Shown piece by piece: positions 25,892-34,967 of a DNA stretch of 64,000 nt (position 1 is its first letter; each line of letters starts with the position of its first letter). The stretch lies in the NCBI RefSeq assembly GCF_034314105.1, contig NZ_JAVIWJ010000001.1:3039501-3103500 (forward strand), written 5' to 3'. The translations under genes and the position numbers were made by a program. This DNA comes from Pseudomonas sp. AB6 (lineage in GTDB: Bacteria; Pseudomonadota; Gammaproteobacteria; Pseudomonadales; Pseudomonadaceae). The notes under the pieces were generated by a model that was not told the DNA's origin, did not search any database, and worked only from the letters and a program-made list of their open reading frames with translations.

Positions 25892-26158
25892 GTTCTTTGC
25901 TCCCTTGAAATACTTTTAATTGCGGCCTGCAGAGTGACTTTAGCTAAAACCATCGATCCCCGGCATAATCCGCGAGCAACACTGGATTGCTGACGCGCAA
26001 TACGCTAAAACTTGCTGCGCTAAAGATGCTCTGCGCGACAAAGAGTTCAGCGGCGGCCCATCGCCCTGATCGACAATATGCGCAACAGACTCAATTACCA
26101 AATTTTTGGCTGACCAGTACTTACGTGAGTTGCTGAAGAACGCCTTGAGAAATCATTC

Positions 26159-28444
26159 ATGAATAAGCTGTGTTTGCTGGGCCTTATTGTCGGCCTGGCC
26201 AGTCACTCGGTTATGGCCGAGACCAGTACTGCTGTGCTGGCTAACAAAAACGCGTTCATTTCTAATCTGATGAAGCAAATGACCCTCGAAGAAAAAATCG
26301 GGCAATTGCGATTGATCAGCATCGGGCCTGAAATGCCTCAGCCACAAATCCTCAAAGAAATTGCTGCTGGCAGAATTGGCGGCACGTTCAACTCCATCAC
26401 TCGCTCAGAAAACCGCCCGTTGCAACAGGCCGCAGTGGTTAACAGCCGCCTGAAGATCCCGATGTTTTTCGCCTACGACGTTGTCCACGGTCATCGCACG
26501 GCATTCCCTATCAGTCTCGCCCTGGCCGCCAGCTGGGACATGGATGCTATCGCCTTGAGCGGTCGAGTATCGGCCACCGAAGCGGCCGCTGATGGCGTGG
26601 ACATGACCTTCGCACCCATGGTTGATATTTCCCGCGACCCGCGTTGGGGCCGTAGCTCCGAAGGCTTCGGTGAAGACACTTATCTGGTGTCGCGCATCGC
26701 CAAGGTCATGGTCAACGCTTACCGCGGAGAGCATCCGGGCGGGGCCGACAGCTTAATGGCCAGCGTTAAGCACTTTGCGCTGTATGGTGCGGTAGAGGGT
26801 GGCAAAGACTACAACACCGTCGATATGAGCCTGACGCGTATGTACCAGGATTACTTGCCGCCTTATCGCGCCGCTATCGACGCGGGAGCTGGCGGCGTCA
26901 TGATCGCGCTGAACTCGATCAACGGTATTCCGGCTACCTCAAACACCTGGTTGCTCAAAGACCTGTTGCGCAAGGATTGGGGCTTCAAAGGCGTAACCAT
27001 CAGCGACCACGGCGCGATTAAAGAGTTGATCCGCCATGGCGTAGCCCGCGATGACCGTGAAGCCGCCAAACTGGCAATCAAAGCCGGTGTTGATATGAGC
27101 ATGAACGACTCGGTGTACGGCGAGCAACTCCCCGGACTGTTGAAAGACGGCGAGATTTCCCAGAACGACATCGACAGCGCCGTTCGTGAAGTCCTGGGCG
27201 CCAAGTACGATATGGGGCTGTTTGCTGACCCGTTTCGCCGCATTGGCGATGCGGCTCACGACCCGGCCGACACCAACGCTGAAAGCCGTCTGCATCGTAC
27301 CGAAGCCCGTGACGTTGCGCGCAAAACTCTGGTATTGCTGAAAAATGACCACGAAACGCTGCCGCTAAAAAAACAAGGCACCATTGCGGTCATTGGTGCA
27401 TTGGCGAAAAGCCAACTCGACATGCTGGGCAGTTGGTCAGCTGCCGGCGTACCGCAACAATCGGTGACGGTCTATGACGGTCTGGCCAATGCCGTCGGCG
27501 ATAAAGCCAAGCTGCTGTACGCCCGAGGCGCTGACGTTGCCGATGATCCGTCGATCATTAAATACCTGAACTTCATGGTCACTGAAGTTGAAGTTGACCC
27601 ACGTCCTGCCGAAGAAATGATCGCCGAAGCGGTCAAGGTCGCGCAGCAATCGGACGTCATTGTTGCCGTGGTCGGCGAGTCGCGTGGCATGTCCCACGAA
27701 TCGGCGAGCCGCACCAGCCTTAACATTCCTGGCAGACAGCGGGACTTGATCGCCGCCCTTAAAGCCACCGGTAAACCGTTGGTGCTGGTATTGATGAACG
27801 GCCGACCGCTGACCCTGGTCACTGAGGAGCAACAGGCTGACGCGATGCTGGAAACCTGGTTCCCCGGCACGGAAGGCGGTAACGCCGTGGCCGACGTACT
27901 GTTCGGCGACTACAACCCGTCCGGCAAGCTGGCCATGTCTTTCCCGCGCTCGATTGGCCAACTGCCGGTCTACTACGCGCACCTTGGCACCGGTCGGCCC
28001 TATCAGGTCGGCAAACCAGGCAACTACACCTCGCAATACTTTGAGGAAGTTAACGGCCCGTTATTCCCGTTCGGTTATGGTCTGAGCTACACCCAATTCA
28101 GCCTGTCTGACGTGACACTGTCCGCCAAGGACATGAAACGCGGCGGCACGTTGACCGCCAGCGTCACGCTGAAAAATACCGGCAAACTCGATGGGGCGAC
28201 CGTGGTGCAACTGTACCTGCATGACGTCACTGCCTCTATTGCCCGCCCGGTCAAAGAGTTGAAAAACTTCCAGAAAGTCATGCTTAAAGCCGGTGAGGAA
28301 AAAGTCATCAGCTTCACCCTCAGTGAAGACGACCTGAAGTTCTACAACGCGGCGCTGAAATATGTCGACGAGCCCGGCGCGTTCGACGTGATGATCGGTC
28401 TCGATTCTTCAGACGTGAAACAGCAGAGATTTAATTTGCTGTAA
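26159..28444 (+). CDS. bglX: Periplasmic beta-glucosidase, glycoside hydrolase family 3
   Basis: 761 residues. A signal peptide (MNKLCLLGLIVGLASHSVMA) precedes a GH3 barrel, a second alpha/beta sandwich and a C-terminal fibronectin-III-like domain (about 680-760). Family marks are VVHGHRTAFPI, SVKHFALYG, and the nucleophile motif TISDHGAI with Asp at about residue 283. The layout and length match BglX, which releases glucose from beta-linked oligosaccharides, possibly including osmoregulated periplasmic glucans. It is a single gene; a 10-bp perfect hairpin follows its stop. Confidence 0.93.
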   Translation: MNKLCLLGLIVGLASHSVMAETSTAVLANKNAFISNLMKQMTLEEKIGQLRLISIGPEMPQPQILKEIAAGRIGGTFNSITRSENRPLQQAAVVNSRLKIPMFFAYDVVHGHRTAFPISLALAASWDMDAIALSGRVSATEAAADGVDMTFAPMVDISRDPRWGRSSEGFGEDTYLVSRIAKVMVNAYRGEHPGGADSLMASVKHFALYGAVEGGKDYNTVDMSLTRMYQDYLPPYRAAIDAGAGGVMIALNSINGIPATSNTWLLKDLLRKDWGFKGVTISDHGAIKELIRHGVARDDREAAKLAIKAGVDMSMNDSVYGEQLPGLLKDGEISQNDIDSAVREVLGAKYDMGLFADPFRRIGDAAHDPADTNAESRLHRTEARDVARKTLVLLKNDHETLPLKKQGTIAVIGALAKSQLDMLGSWSAAGVPQQSVTVYDGLANAVGDKAKLLYARGADVADDPSIIKYLNFMVTEVEVDPRPAEEMIAEAVKVAQQSDVIVAVVGESRGMSHESASRTSLNIPGRQRDLIAALKATGKPLVLVLMNGRPLTLVTEEQQADAMLETWFPGTEGGNAVADVLFGDYNPSGKLAMSFPRSIGQLPVYYAHLGTGRPYQVGKPGNYTSQYFEEVNGPLFPFGYGLSYTQFSLSDVTLSAKDMKRGGTLTASVTLKNTGKLDGATVVQLYLHDVTASIARPVKELKNFQKVMLKAGEEKVISFTLSEDDLKFYNAALKYVDEPGAFDVMIGLDSSDVKQQRFNLL

Positions 28445-28458
28445 CCATTCGGCTGAAT

Positions 28459-28483
28459 GCGCAGTTCCGCCCCGGAACTGCGC
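28459..28483 (+). terminator. Terminator-like hairpin after bglX
   Basis: GCGCAGTTCC (28459-28468) and GGAACTGCGC (28474-28483) form a perfect 10-bp stem with a 5-base loop. There is no T-run, so if it terminates it is not a classical intrinsic terminator. It separates bglX from the sensor kinase gene by its position 15 bases after the stop, and could also protect mRNA ends. Confidence 0.5.
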
Positions 28484-28494
28484 TGTACCTGCGC

Positions 28495-30297
28495 ATGTTA
28501 AGGTGCGAACCGGTTCATCCTGTCTTTGTCGCCATGCCCTCAATTTCCCGTCTTGCTCACCTGTCTATTTATGCGTTGCTGATTCTTATAGGAGCATTGC
28601 TGGCGGCCGGTATAGCGGTTCGTCAGGCCGAGCGGCATGCCTTGGTCGATGACGCCGCCCGCGCCGGGGGGCAACTGATGCTGTATGGCAACACCCTGCA
28701 CACGCTGATCGAACGTTATCGTGCCTTGCCAGCGGTTTTAGCACTGGACCCCCAATTGCGCTCGGCGCTAAGTGGCCCTGTCAGCTTAAGTACCCAAGAC
28801 GCATTGAATTTCAAGCTGGAAAAAATCAACAGCGCGGCACAGTCCTCGACTCTGGAGTTGTTGGACCGAAGCGGCTTGGCCGTCGGCGCCAGTAATTGGC
28901 GACTGCCCAGCAGCTACGTCGGCCATAACTACGGCTTTCGACCGTATTTCCTACAAACCAAAGCCGAGGGCGTCGGACGCTTCTACGCAGTGGGCGTTAC
29001 CAGTGGCATCCCCGGTTACTTTCTGTCCAACGCAGTAACCAACGACGCCGGGGATTTTTTGGGCGCGATAGTGGTGAAACTTGAGTTCCCCGACCTAGAG
29101 CGCGAATGGGGTCAAGGCGATGATCTGCTGCTGCTCAGCGATGCCAAAGGCATCGTCTTCATTGCCAATCAGCCGGGCTGGCGCTACCGGGAATTGCTGC
29201 CGATATCCGCCGCTGACCGCGCCGAACTGGCCGCCACCCGGCAATACGATAAACAACCGTTGTCCCCACTGAAGAGCCAAACAATCCGTGAATTCAGCAA
29301 GACCAGCCATTTATCCCGCATCGAAGGTCCGCAAGGCGCGGCCGATTATCTGTGGGAATCGCTACCATTAGCCGCTGAAGGGTGGACGCTGCATTTGCTT
29401 CGCAAGCCTCAGGCCCTCGCCGAGGACACACGCAATGCCGCATTGGCAGGAGCGGGCACTTGGCTAACACTGGTATTTCTAGGGCTGTTTCTTTACCAAC
29501 GCTGGCGTCTGGCGCGGGTGCATCGACGTAGTCGTGAAGAGCTGGAACAGTTGGTCCAAGAGCGCACCCGTGATCTGCGCACCGCACAAGACGGGCTCGT
29601 GCAATCGGCCAAATTGGCGGCGCTGGGGCAAATGTCGGCGGCGCTGGCCCATGAAATCAATCAACCGTTAACCACCCAACGCATGCAGTTGGCCAGCTTG
29701 CGCCTGCTGCTGGATCACGGGCGAATCGATGATGCGTACAGAGCCTTGGGGCCATTGGATCAGCAACTGACACGCATGGCCGCATTAACGGGGCACCTGA
29801 AGACTTTCGCACGTAAAAGCCCCAGCGGATTGCGCGAACGCTTGGATTTAGCTGCTGTAGTCGATCAAGCCCTCCTGTTGCTTGACCCTCGCTTACGTCA
29901 CGAGAAGGTCAGCTGCGTATTGCACCTTATCCGCCCCGCCTTCGTACGCGGTGATGCCATCCGCCTGGAACAGGTGCTGATCAACTTGTTGCGCAATGCG
30001 CTGGACGCCATGCGTGACGCACCGCTCAAACGACTTGAAGTAAGCCTTGAACCAGAACCCAACTCGCCACCCCTTTGGCGCTTATCGGTCGGCGACACCG
30101 GCGGAGGTATTGCCCAAGAGCATATGACAAACATCTTCGACCCGTTTTTCACCACCAAACCGGTAGGCGACGGCCTGGGGCTGGGTTTGGCCGTGTCGTA
30201 TGCCATCGTTCATGAATCCGGCGGCACGCTGACGGCGGAAAATTACAGTGATGGCGCACGCTTTAGCCTTGTTTTACCTGCAGAACCAGAGGTCTGA
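28495..30297 (+). CDS. mifS: Sensor histidine kinase, DctB/MifS type
   Basis: 600 residues (587 from the alternative ATG at 28534, which starts closer to the first membrane helix). Two membrane helices (LLILIGALLAAGIAV and GTWLTLVFLGLFLY) flank a periplasmic sensing domain of about 270 residues, of the dCache type seen in DctB. The kinase has the H-box ALAHEINQPLTT, the N-box NLLRNALDAM, and GTGG boxes DTGGGIAQ and GLGLGLAVSYAIV. It pairs with the next gene, 5 bases downstream. In P. aeruginosa, MifS/MifR control alpha-ketoglutarate uptake, and here the permease gene comes next, so that role is likely; C4-dicarboxylate sensing as in DctB is the alternative. Confidence 0.8.
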   Translation: MLRCEPVHPVFVAMPSISRLAHLSIYALLILIGALLAAGIAVRQAERHALVDDAARAGGQLMLYGNTLHTLIERYRALPAVLALDPQLRSALSGPVSLSTQDALNFKLEKINSAAQSSTLELLDRSGLAVGASNWRLPSSYVGHNYGFRPYFLQTKAEGVGRFYAVGVTSGIPGYFLSNAVTNDAGDFLGAIVVKLEFPDLEREWGQGDDLLLLSDAKGIVFIANQPGWRYRELLPISAADRAELAATRQYDKQPLSPLKSQTIREFSKTSHLSRIEGPQGAADYLWESLPLAAEGWTLHLLRKPQALAEDTRNAALAGAGTWLTLVFLGLFLYQRWRLARVHRRSREELEQLVQERTRDLRTAQDGLVQSAKLAALGQMSAALAHEINQPLTTQRMQLASLRLLLDHGRIDDAYRALGPLDQQLTRMAALTGHLKTFARKSPSGLRERLDLAAVVDQALLLLDPRLRHEKVSCVLHLIRPAFVRGDAIRLEQVLINLLRNALDAMRDAPLKRLEVSLEPEPNSPPLWRLSVGDTGGGIAQEHMTNIFDPFFTTKPVGDGLGLGLAVSYAIVHESGGTLTAENYSDGARFSLVLPAEPEV

Positions 30298-30302
30298 CCC
30301 TT

Positions 30303-31640
30303 ATGTTGAATTGCGTCATAGTGGTCGACGACGAGGCCAGCATCCGTGAAGCCGTCCAGCAATGGCTGATGCTTAGCGGTTTTAGCGTACAGCTGTATAG
30401 CCGAGCAGAAGAGTGTCTCGCCGCGCTGCCGGAGCATTTTCCCGGAGTAATCGTCAGCGACGTGCGCATGCCGGGCATGGGCGGTCTGGCGTTTCTGGAT
30501 CGGCTACAGATTCTGGACTCTGATTTGCCGGTGATCTTGCTGACGGGCCACGGCGACGTGCCGATGGCGGTGGATGCCATGCGTGACGGCGCCTACGATT
30601 TTTTGGAAAAACCGTTCAGCCCCGAGATCCTGCTGAGAATCTTGCGTCGGGCACTGGAGAAACGTCAGTTGGTGTTAGAAAATCGCCGACTGTACGAACA
30701 GGCTGACGCAAGGGCCAAGATCGACAAAACCCTGCTCGGTGTTACACCAAGTTTGCAGGTCTTGCGTCGTCAGGTGCTGGAACTGGCGCTACTGCCGGTT
30801 AACGTAGTAATTCGCGGCGAAACCGGCAGCGGCAAAGAGCTGGTTGCGCGCTGCTTGCATGACTTCGGGCCTCGCGCCAACAAGGTTTTTGTCGCCCTGA
30901 ACTGCGCGGCGATCCCCGAACATTTGTTCGAAGCCGAGCTATTCGGTCACGAAAGCGGAGCGTTCACCGGCGCTCAAGGCAAGCGCATCGGCAAACTGGA
31001 ATACGCCGACGGCGGCACGTTGTTTCTCGACGAGATTGAGAGTATGCCGCTGGGGCAACAGGTCAAGCTATTGCGCGTTCTACAAGAGCAGCGGCTAGAA
31101 CGCCTGGGTTCAAATCAAAGCATCAGCATTAATGTTCGGATCATTGCCGCGACCAAGCCGGATTTACTTGAAGAGGCACGGGCCGGGCGCTTTCGCGAGG
31201 ATCTTGCTTACCGACTAAACGTCGCTGAACTGCGCCTGCCACCCCTGCGTGAACGCAGGGAAGACATTCCCCTGCTATTCAACCATTTTGCCCAAGCCGC
31301 CGCTGAGCGCTTAGGGCGCAAGGCCCCGGTGCTAAGCGGCGCCGAGTTGAGTCACCTGCTCAGCCACGACTGGCCAGGCAATGTCCGCGAGCTGGGTAAC
31401 GCAGCCGAACGTCAGGTGCTGGGGTTGAGCCATTGGCAACCAAACGCTGTCGAGTCGGGGCAATCGCTGGCGGCGCAGCAAGAGGCTTTCGAAGCCCATT
31501 GCCTGCGGGCGGCTCTGGTTCGGCACAAAGGCGACATTAGGGCTGTGCTCGGTGAACTGCAGTTGCCGCGCAGAACCCTTAACGAAAAAATGCAGCGCCA
31601 CGGTCTGCAACGGGAAATGTTTCTACCAAGCATCGACTAG
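30303..31640 (+). CDS. mifR: Sigma-54-dependent response regulator, DctD/MifR type
   Basis: 445 residues. The receiver domain (about 1-120) has the acidic pair near the start, phospho-acceptor Asp53 in VSDVRMPGMGG and the Lys in LEKPFSP. The AAA+ domain has Walker A GETGSGKE, the sigma-54 contact loop GAFTGAQ, and Walker B GGTLFLDEIE. A Fis-type helix-turn-helix ends the protein (KGDIRAVLGELQLPRRTLNEK). It should activate RpoN-dependent transcription. The neighbouring permease gene has both a sigma-54 promoter and a large palindrome at enhancer distance, which makes it the obvious target. Confidence 0.88.
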   Translation: MLNCVIVVDDEASIREAVQQWLMLSGFSVQLYSRAEECLAALPEHFPGVIVSDVRMPGMGGLAFLDRLQILDSDLPVILLTGHGDVPMAVDAMRDGAYDFLEKPFSPEILLRILRRALEKRQLVLENRRLYEQADARAKIDKTLLGVTPSLQVLRRQVLELALLPVNVVIRGETGSGKELVARCLHDFGPRANKVFVALNCAAIPEHLFEAELFGHESGAFTGAQGKRIGKLEYADGGTLFLDEIESMPLGQQVKLLRVLQEQRLERLGSNQSISINVRIIAATKPDLLEEARAGRFREDLAYRLNVAELRLPPLRERREDIPLLFNHFAQAAAERLGRKAPVLSGAELSHLLSHDWPGNVRELGNAAERQVLGLSHWQPNAVESGQSLAAQQEAFEAHCLRAALVRHKGDIRAVLGELQLPRRTLNEKMQRHGLQREMFLPSID

Positions 31641-31650
31641 CCGTCCTGAT

Positions 31651-31699
31651 CGGCAACTTTCCGCTTACCAACATCCTTCCAGCAAGCGGATTCTTGCCG
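31651..31699 (+). promoter_or_regulatory. Nested inverted repeat, candidate enhancer for the DctD/MifR-type activator
   Basis: CGGCAA-CTT-TCCGCTT (31651-31666) is mirrored by AAGCGGA-TTC-TTGCCG (31684-31699), 13 of 16 positions pairing around a 17-base centre. It lies about 70-117 bases upstream of the start expected from the sigma-54 promoter, the usual place for enhancer sites. It is also close after the mifR stop and could act as a terminator hairpin, but A-rich rather than T-rich sequence follows it. Confidence 0.55.
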
Positions 31700-31740
31700 A
31701 AAAATAATTAATAACCCCTCTAGACCGGCCCTCAACGGCC

Positions 31741-31756
31741 TGGCACAGCTCCTGCT
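31741..31756 (+). promoter_or_regulatory. Sigma-54 promoter of the alpha-ketoglutarate permease gene
   Basis: TGGCACA, four bases (GCTC), then CTGCT. The GG (31742-31743) and GC (31754-31755) are exactly 10 bases apart. The match to TGGCACG-N4-TTGCT is strong. It is followed after 64 bases by the permease ATG at 31820. Confidence 0.8.
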
Positions 31757-31819
31757 AAGAGACTGTCAGGCTGCACTCGCATGCGCCCCACTAAAAACAA
31801 TGACTTACAAGGATTCTTA

Positions 31820-33139
31820 ATGGACACCTCCAACACTCTGTCTGAAGGGTCGGCTGCTGCGCCGGTCAAAGAACGAACCACCGGCAGTCGTCTGAAATCA
31901 ATTTTCAGTGGCTCGGTTGGCAACATGGTCGAGTGGTACGACTGGTACGTTTACGCCGCGTTCTCACTGTACTTCGCCAAATCATTCTTCCCGCAAGGCG
32001 ACACCACTGCACAGCTACTCAACACCGCCGCGATCTTCGCCGTGGGATTTTTAATGCGCCCGATCGGCGGCTGGCTGATGGGTATGTACGCCGACCGCAA
32101 GGGACGCAAAGCGGCGCTCATGGCGTCGGTGCTGTTGATGTGCTTTGGTTCATTGATCATCGCGTTGACCCCCAGCTATGCCGTTATCGGTGTCGGCGCC
32201 CCGGTGCTGTTGGTGTTTGCCCGCCTGCTGCAAGGTTTGTCGGTGGGTGGCGAGTACGGCACCTCTGCCACTTACCTCAGCGAGATGGCCACTAAAGAGC
32301 GTCGCGGTTTCTTCTCCAGCTTCCAGTACGTCACCTTGATTTCCGGGCAGCTCATCGCGCTGGGCGTATTGATCGTATTGCAACAAACCTTAACGACTGA
32401 ACAGCTGTATTCGTGGGGCTGGCGTATTCCGTTCGTCATCGGCGCGCTGTGTGCCGTGGTCGCGCTGTACCTGCGTCGTGGCATGGAAGAAACCGAATCA
32501 TTCACCAAGAAGAAAAAGCCAAAAGAAAGCGCGATGCGAACCTTGATGCGTCATCCGAAGGAATTGATGACGGTGGTCGGCCTGACCATGGGTGGCACCT
32601 TGGCGTTTTATACCTACACCACCTATATGCAGAAGTATCTGGTAAACACGGTTGGCATGAGCATCACCGACTCCACCACCATCTCGGCAGCCACGCTCTT
32701 TTTGTTCATGTGCCTGCAGCCACTGGTTGGAGCGCTGTCGGATAAAATCGGCCGACGTCCGATCCTGATCGCATTTGGTCTGCTGGGTACGCTGTTTACC
32801 GTGCCAATCCTGACCACGTTGCACACCGTACAAAGTTGGTGGGGTGCGTTCTTCCTGATCATGGCCGCGCTGATCATCGTCAGCGGTTACACCTCGATCA
32901 ACGCCGTAGTGAAAGCCGAGCTGTTCCCGACTGAAATCCGCGCACTGGGTGTAGGCCTGCCGTATGCGCTGACCGTTTCGATCTTCGGCGGCACCGCTGA
33001 ATACATCGCCCTGTGGTTCAAAAGCATTGGCATGGAGACCGGTTACTACTGGTACGTCACGGCCTGCATCGCCGTTTCGTTGCTGGTGTATGTTTTCATG
33101 AAAGACACCCGCACACATTCGCGAATTGAAACCGACTAA
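31820..33139 (+). CDS. kgtP: MHS-family MFS transporter, probable alpha-ketoglutarate permease
   Basis: 439 residues with 12 membrane helices and the metabolite:H+ symporter signatures GNMVEWYDWYVYA near residue 30, RPIGGWLMGMYADRKGRK near 95, and [20 protein letters not shown]. These fit KgtP-type alpha-ketoglutarate/dicarboxylate carriers. The ATG at 31820 has AAGGAT upstream and is preferred over 31781. The gene follows its probable regulators and has a sigma-54 promoter. A second MHS transporter in the pca cluster of this window is similar, so substrate assignment rests on context. Confidence 0.85.
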   Translation: MDTSNTLSEGSAAAPVKERTTGSRLKSIFSGSVGNMVEWYDWYVYAAFSLYFAKSFFPQGDTTAQLLNTAAIFAVGFLMRPIGGWLMGMYADRKGRKAALMASVLLMCFGSLIIALTPSYAVIGVGAPVLLVFARLLQGLSVGGEYGTSATYLSEMATKERRGFFSSFQYVTLISGQLIALGVLIVLQQTLTTEQLYSWGWRIPFVIGALCAVVALYLRRGMEETESFTKKKKPKESAMRTLMRHPKELMTVVGLTMGGTLAFYTYTTYMQKYLVNTVGMSITDSTTISAATLFLFMCLQPLVGALSDKIGRRPILIAFGLLGTLFTVPILTTLHTVQSWWGAFFLIMAALIIVSGYTSINAVVKAELFPTEIRALGVGLPYALTVSIFGGTAEYIALWFKSIGMETGYYWYVTACIAVSLLVYVFMKDTRTHSRIETD

Positions 33140-33351
33140 CGCTTGGTCGGTATCGAGCTAAGAAGCGGCGACTACCGTTAAGGGGTCGTCTCTTTTACGT
33201 TTTGCCTCCCCAGACGCCTTTGGTGTAAGGCGAGTCCATGACTATTAATATTGGCAATAATTGGTAACACCCGGAATGAGTTTTTAAAAGTAACCGGCGG
33301 CGTAGCATCCACACCTACCCATTCACCCGTTAACAGCAGCCTGGAACACCC

Positions 33352-33535
33352 AATTCGATGGGTGCTGACTAGATTCCTGTTGAGGGCTCTGACTCGATAG
33401 GTGCATATCATGTTGCTGCTAATGGCATTAATTACATCAGTGCAAACCACGTTGCTTTTGATGGTTCTTACCACTTTTCTGCTGACCGGACTGTTGCTGA
33501 CTGCGCTGCTTACGTGGGCATTGAAGGCTTAGAAC
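33352..33535 (+). pseudogene. Decayed relative of the 13-residue-repeat secreted protein
   Basis: In one frame the stretch reads NSMGAD, stop, then GSDSIGAYHVAANG, ISANHVAFDGSYHFSADRTV, and ADCAAYVGIEGLE. Against the intact gene's repeat (R-V/L-x-S-D-G-A-D-H-V-G-A-N) the same order of D-G-x-H-V-x-A-N residues recurs with about one unit per 13 codons. In-frame stops (a TAA upstream and the TAG at 33370-33372) and lack of a start or signal peptide show it is not a working copy. It is followed by its own terminator-like hairpin at 33601. The relationship is judged by eye. Confidence 0.5.
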
Positions 33536-33600
33536 CGACGATAAATTACGACTTAGCCCGCGTAACTGTGGCGTTGTATCTATTCTGCGCTCCCTACCTG

Positions 33601-33627
33601 GCCCGACGATCAATCGGGCTTTATTTT
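33601..33627 (+). terminator. Rho-independent terminator
   Basis: GCCCGA (33601-33606), loop CGATCAA, TCGGGC (33614-33619), then TTTATTTT. It lies downstream of the decayed repeat gene and upstream of the intact one, about where a terminator of the lost gene would be. Confidence 0.75.
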
Positions 33628-33842
33628 GCCTGCTGAAAAGTTCACTACAAAACTCACGATAACGGCTGAAACGTTTCTTCAGGCCCTTAAATGGCCGTTA
33701 ACCAGCTGATTTATAAGAATAATTACCTACTATTAATTCTAACGATAATCGATAGCATGCTTATTAGCTTCTTAACCAAACCCAGCGGCGTAACATTCAC
33801 TCCATCGCAACGCAGACCACCCACTGATTCGGAGTACCCATA

Positions 33843-34202
33843 ATGAAAACTTCAAAACTGATTTTCGGCATCGCTTTCTCGGTACTGGCAAGCACCACCT
33901 TCGCTCTGCCGGCGTTAGCAGAAGGCGGCTCGGCTCATACCAATGCAAGCGCGGCCCGCGTTACTTCTGACGGTGCAGACCACGTTGGCGCCAGTCGCCT
34001 CGCTTCTGACGGCGCTGACCATGTAGGTGCGAACCGTGTAAGTTCTGATGGTGCCGACCACGTTGGTGCAAACCGTCTTGCTTCAGACGGCGCTGATCAT
34101 GTTGGCGCAAACCGTGTAAGTTCTGACGGCGCTGACCACGTTGGTGCGAACCGTCTTGCTTCAGACGGCGCTGACCATGTTGGCGCAAACCGCACAAGCT
34201 AA
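33843..34202 (+). CDS. Small secreted protein made of six 13-residue repeats
   Basis: 119 residues. A signal peptide (MKTSKLIFGIAFSVLASTTF, cleavage near ALPALA) is followed by a short linker and six 13-residue units of the form R-V/L-x-S-D-G-A-D-H-V-G-A-N/S starting at residue 39. RV and RL units alternate, so the true period may be 26 residues. Each unit carries Asp, Asp and His in fixed spacing, which could bind metal or stack as a solenoid; this is speculation. GGAG precedes the ATG and an intrinsic terminator follows. The gene stands alone with an AT-rich upstream region. No characterised family is recognised. Confidence 0.82.
   Translation: MKTSKLIFGIAFSVLASTTFALPALAEGGSAHTNASAARVTSDGADHVGASRLASDGADHVGANRVSSDGADHVGANRLASDGADHVGANRVSSDGADHVGANRLASDGADHVGANRTS
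33957..34190 (+). repeat. Six tandem 39-bp coding repeats
   Basis: Six units of 39 bases encode the 13-residue repeats. Adjacent units differ mainly at the codon pair for V-T/S-S versus L-A-S, giving a 78-base higher-order period. Near identity at synonymous positions in the last four units suggests recent expansion or ongoing homogenisation. Confidence 0.9.
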
Positions 34203-34222
34203 TCGACTCAATTACTTCTCCC

Positions 34223-34249
34223 AGCCCGGCTTCTGCCGGGCTTAATTTT
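34223..34249 (+). terminator. Rho-independent terminator of the repeat-protein gene
   Basis: AGCCCGGC (34223-34230), loop TTCT, GCCGGGCT (34235-34242), then TAATTTT. A perfect 8-bp stem 20 bases after the stop codon. Confidence 0.88.
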
Positions 34250-34337
34250 GGGCGGTATGAAAGTCTGGAAAACAGGGCTATTGCCTTGCAATATGAGCGA
34301 CTTAATCTTAGCAACTGCTGTCACTAGGGAGCCCTTT

Positions 34338-34961
34338 ATGTCAGACGATATTCACTTCTACGAACCTGCCAACGGCCATGGTCTACCCCATGATCCGTTC
34401 AATGCGATCATCGGACCCAGACCCATTGGCTGGATTTCTTCGCAGGATGCCCAAGGCCGCTTGAATCTCGCCCCTTATAGTTTTTTTAACGGTTTCAATT
34501 ACACACCTCCGATCATTGGCTTCAGCAGCATCGGTCGTAAAGACAGCCTGAATAATATTGAGCAGACCGGTGAGTTCGTCTGGAATTTGGCGACGTGGTC
34601 GTTGGCTGAAGCGATGAACCAAAGCTGCGCCTCCGTACCGCCGGAGGTTGATGAGTTTAAGTTGGCGAACCTCACTCCGGTCGCATCGCGCATCGTCAAA
34701 GCGCCGCGTGTGCTGGAGACACCGGTTTCGTTCGAGTGCAAGGTCACGCAGATCATCCAGCTGCAACGCGCCGACAAGGAATTGATACCCACGTGGCTGG
34801 TGCTTGGTGAAGTAGTCGCGGTTCACATTGCTAAGTCGATGCTAAAAGACGGCATTTACGATACGGCGTCTGCAGAACATATTTTGCGCGGAGGCGGACC
34901 GGCGGATTACTTCAAGATTGATCCCGCATCGCTGTTCAAGATGTACCGCCCCAAAAGCTGA
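34338..34961 (+). CDS. Flavin reductase-like, FMN-binding split-barrel protein
   Basis: 207 residues. It begins with NAIIGPRPIGWISSQDAQGRLNLAPYSF (seen as NAIIGPRPIGWI then NLAPYSFFN), the FMN-contact region of the flavin reductase (DIM6/NTAB) family, followed by FVWNLATWSLAEAMNQS. Members bind FMN and reduce flavins or act as partners of oxygenases; no partner is encoded next to it. The ATG at 34338 is the family's normal start and has AGGGA upstream; the frame remains open to 34248 without need. Substrate unknown. Confidence 0.82.
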   Translation: MSDDIHFYEPANGHGLPHDPFNAIIGPRPIGWISSQDAQGRLNLAPYSFFNGFNYTPPIIGFSSIGRKDSLNNIEQTGEFVWNLATWSLAEAMNQSCASVPPEVDEFKLANLTPVASRIVKAPRVLETPVSFECKVTQIIQLQRADKELIPTWLVLGEVVAVHIAKSMLKDGIYDTASAEHILRGGGPADYFKIDPASLFKMYRPKS

Positions 34962-34967
34962 TTCGAT

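Noticed and set aside
33178..33474. 98-residue minus-strand ORF after the alpha-ketoglutarate permease gene
   Set aside because: Antisense to the decayed repeat gene; composition reflects the reverse of those repeats and no start signal is present.
33957..34190. Regular 39-base repeats that could be taken for a CRISPR array
   Set aside because: There are no unique spacers; the repeats are contiguous, in frame and encode a secreted protein with signal peptide and terminator.
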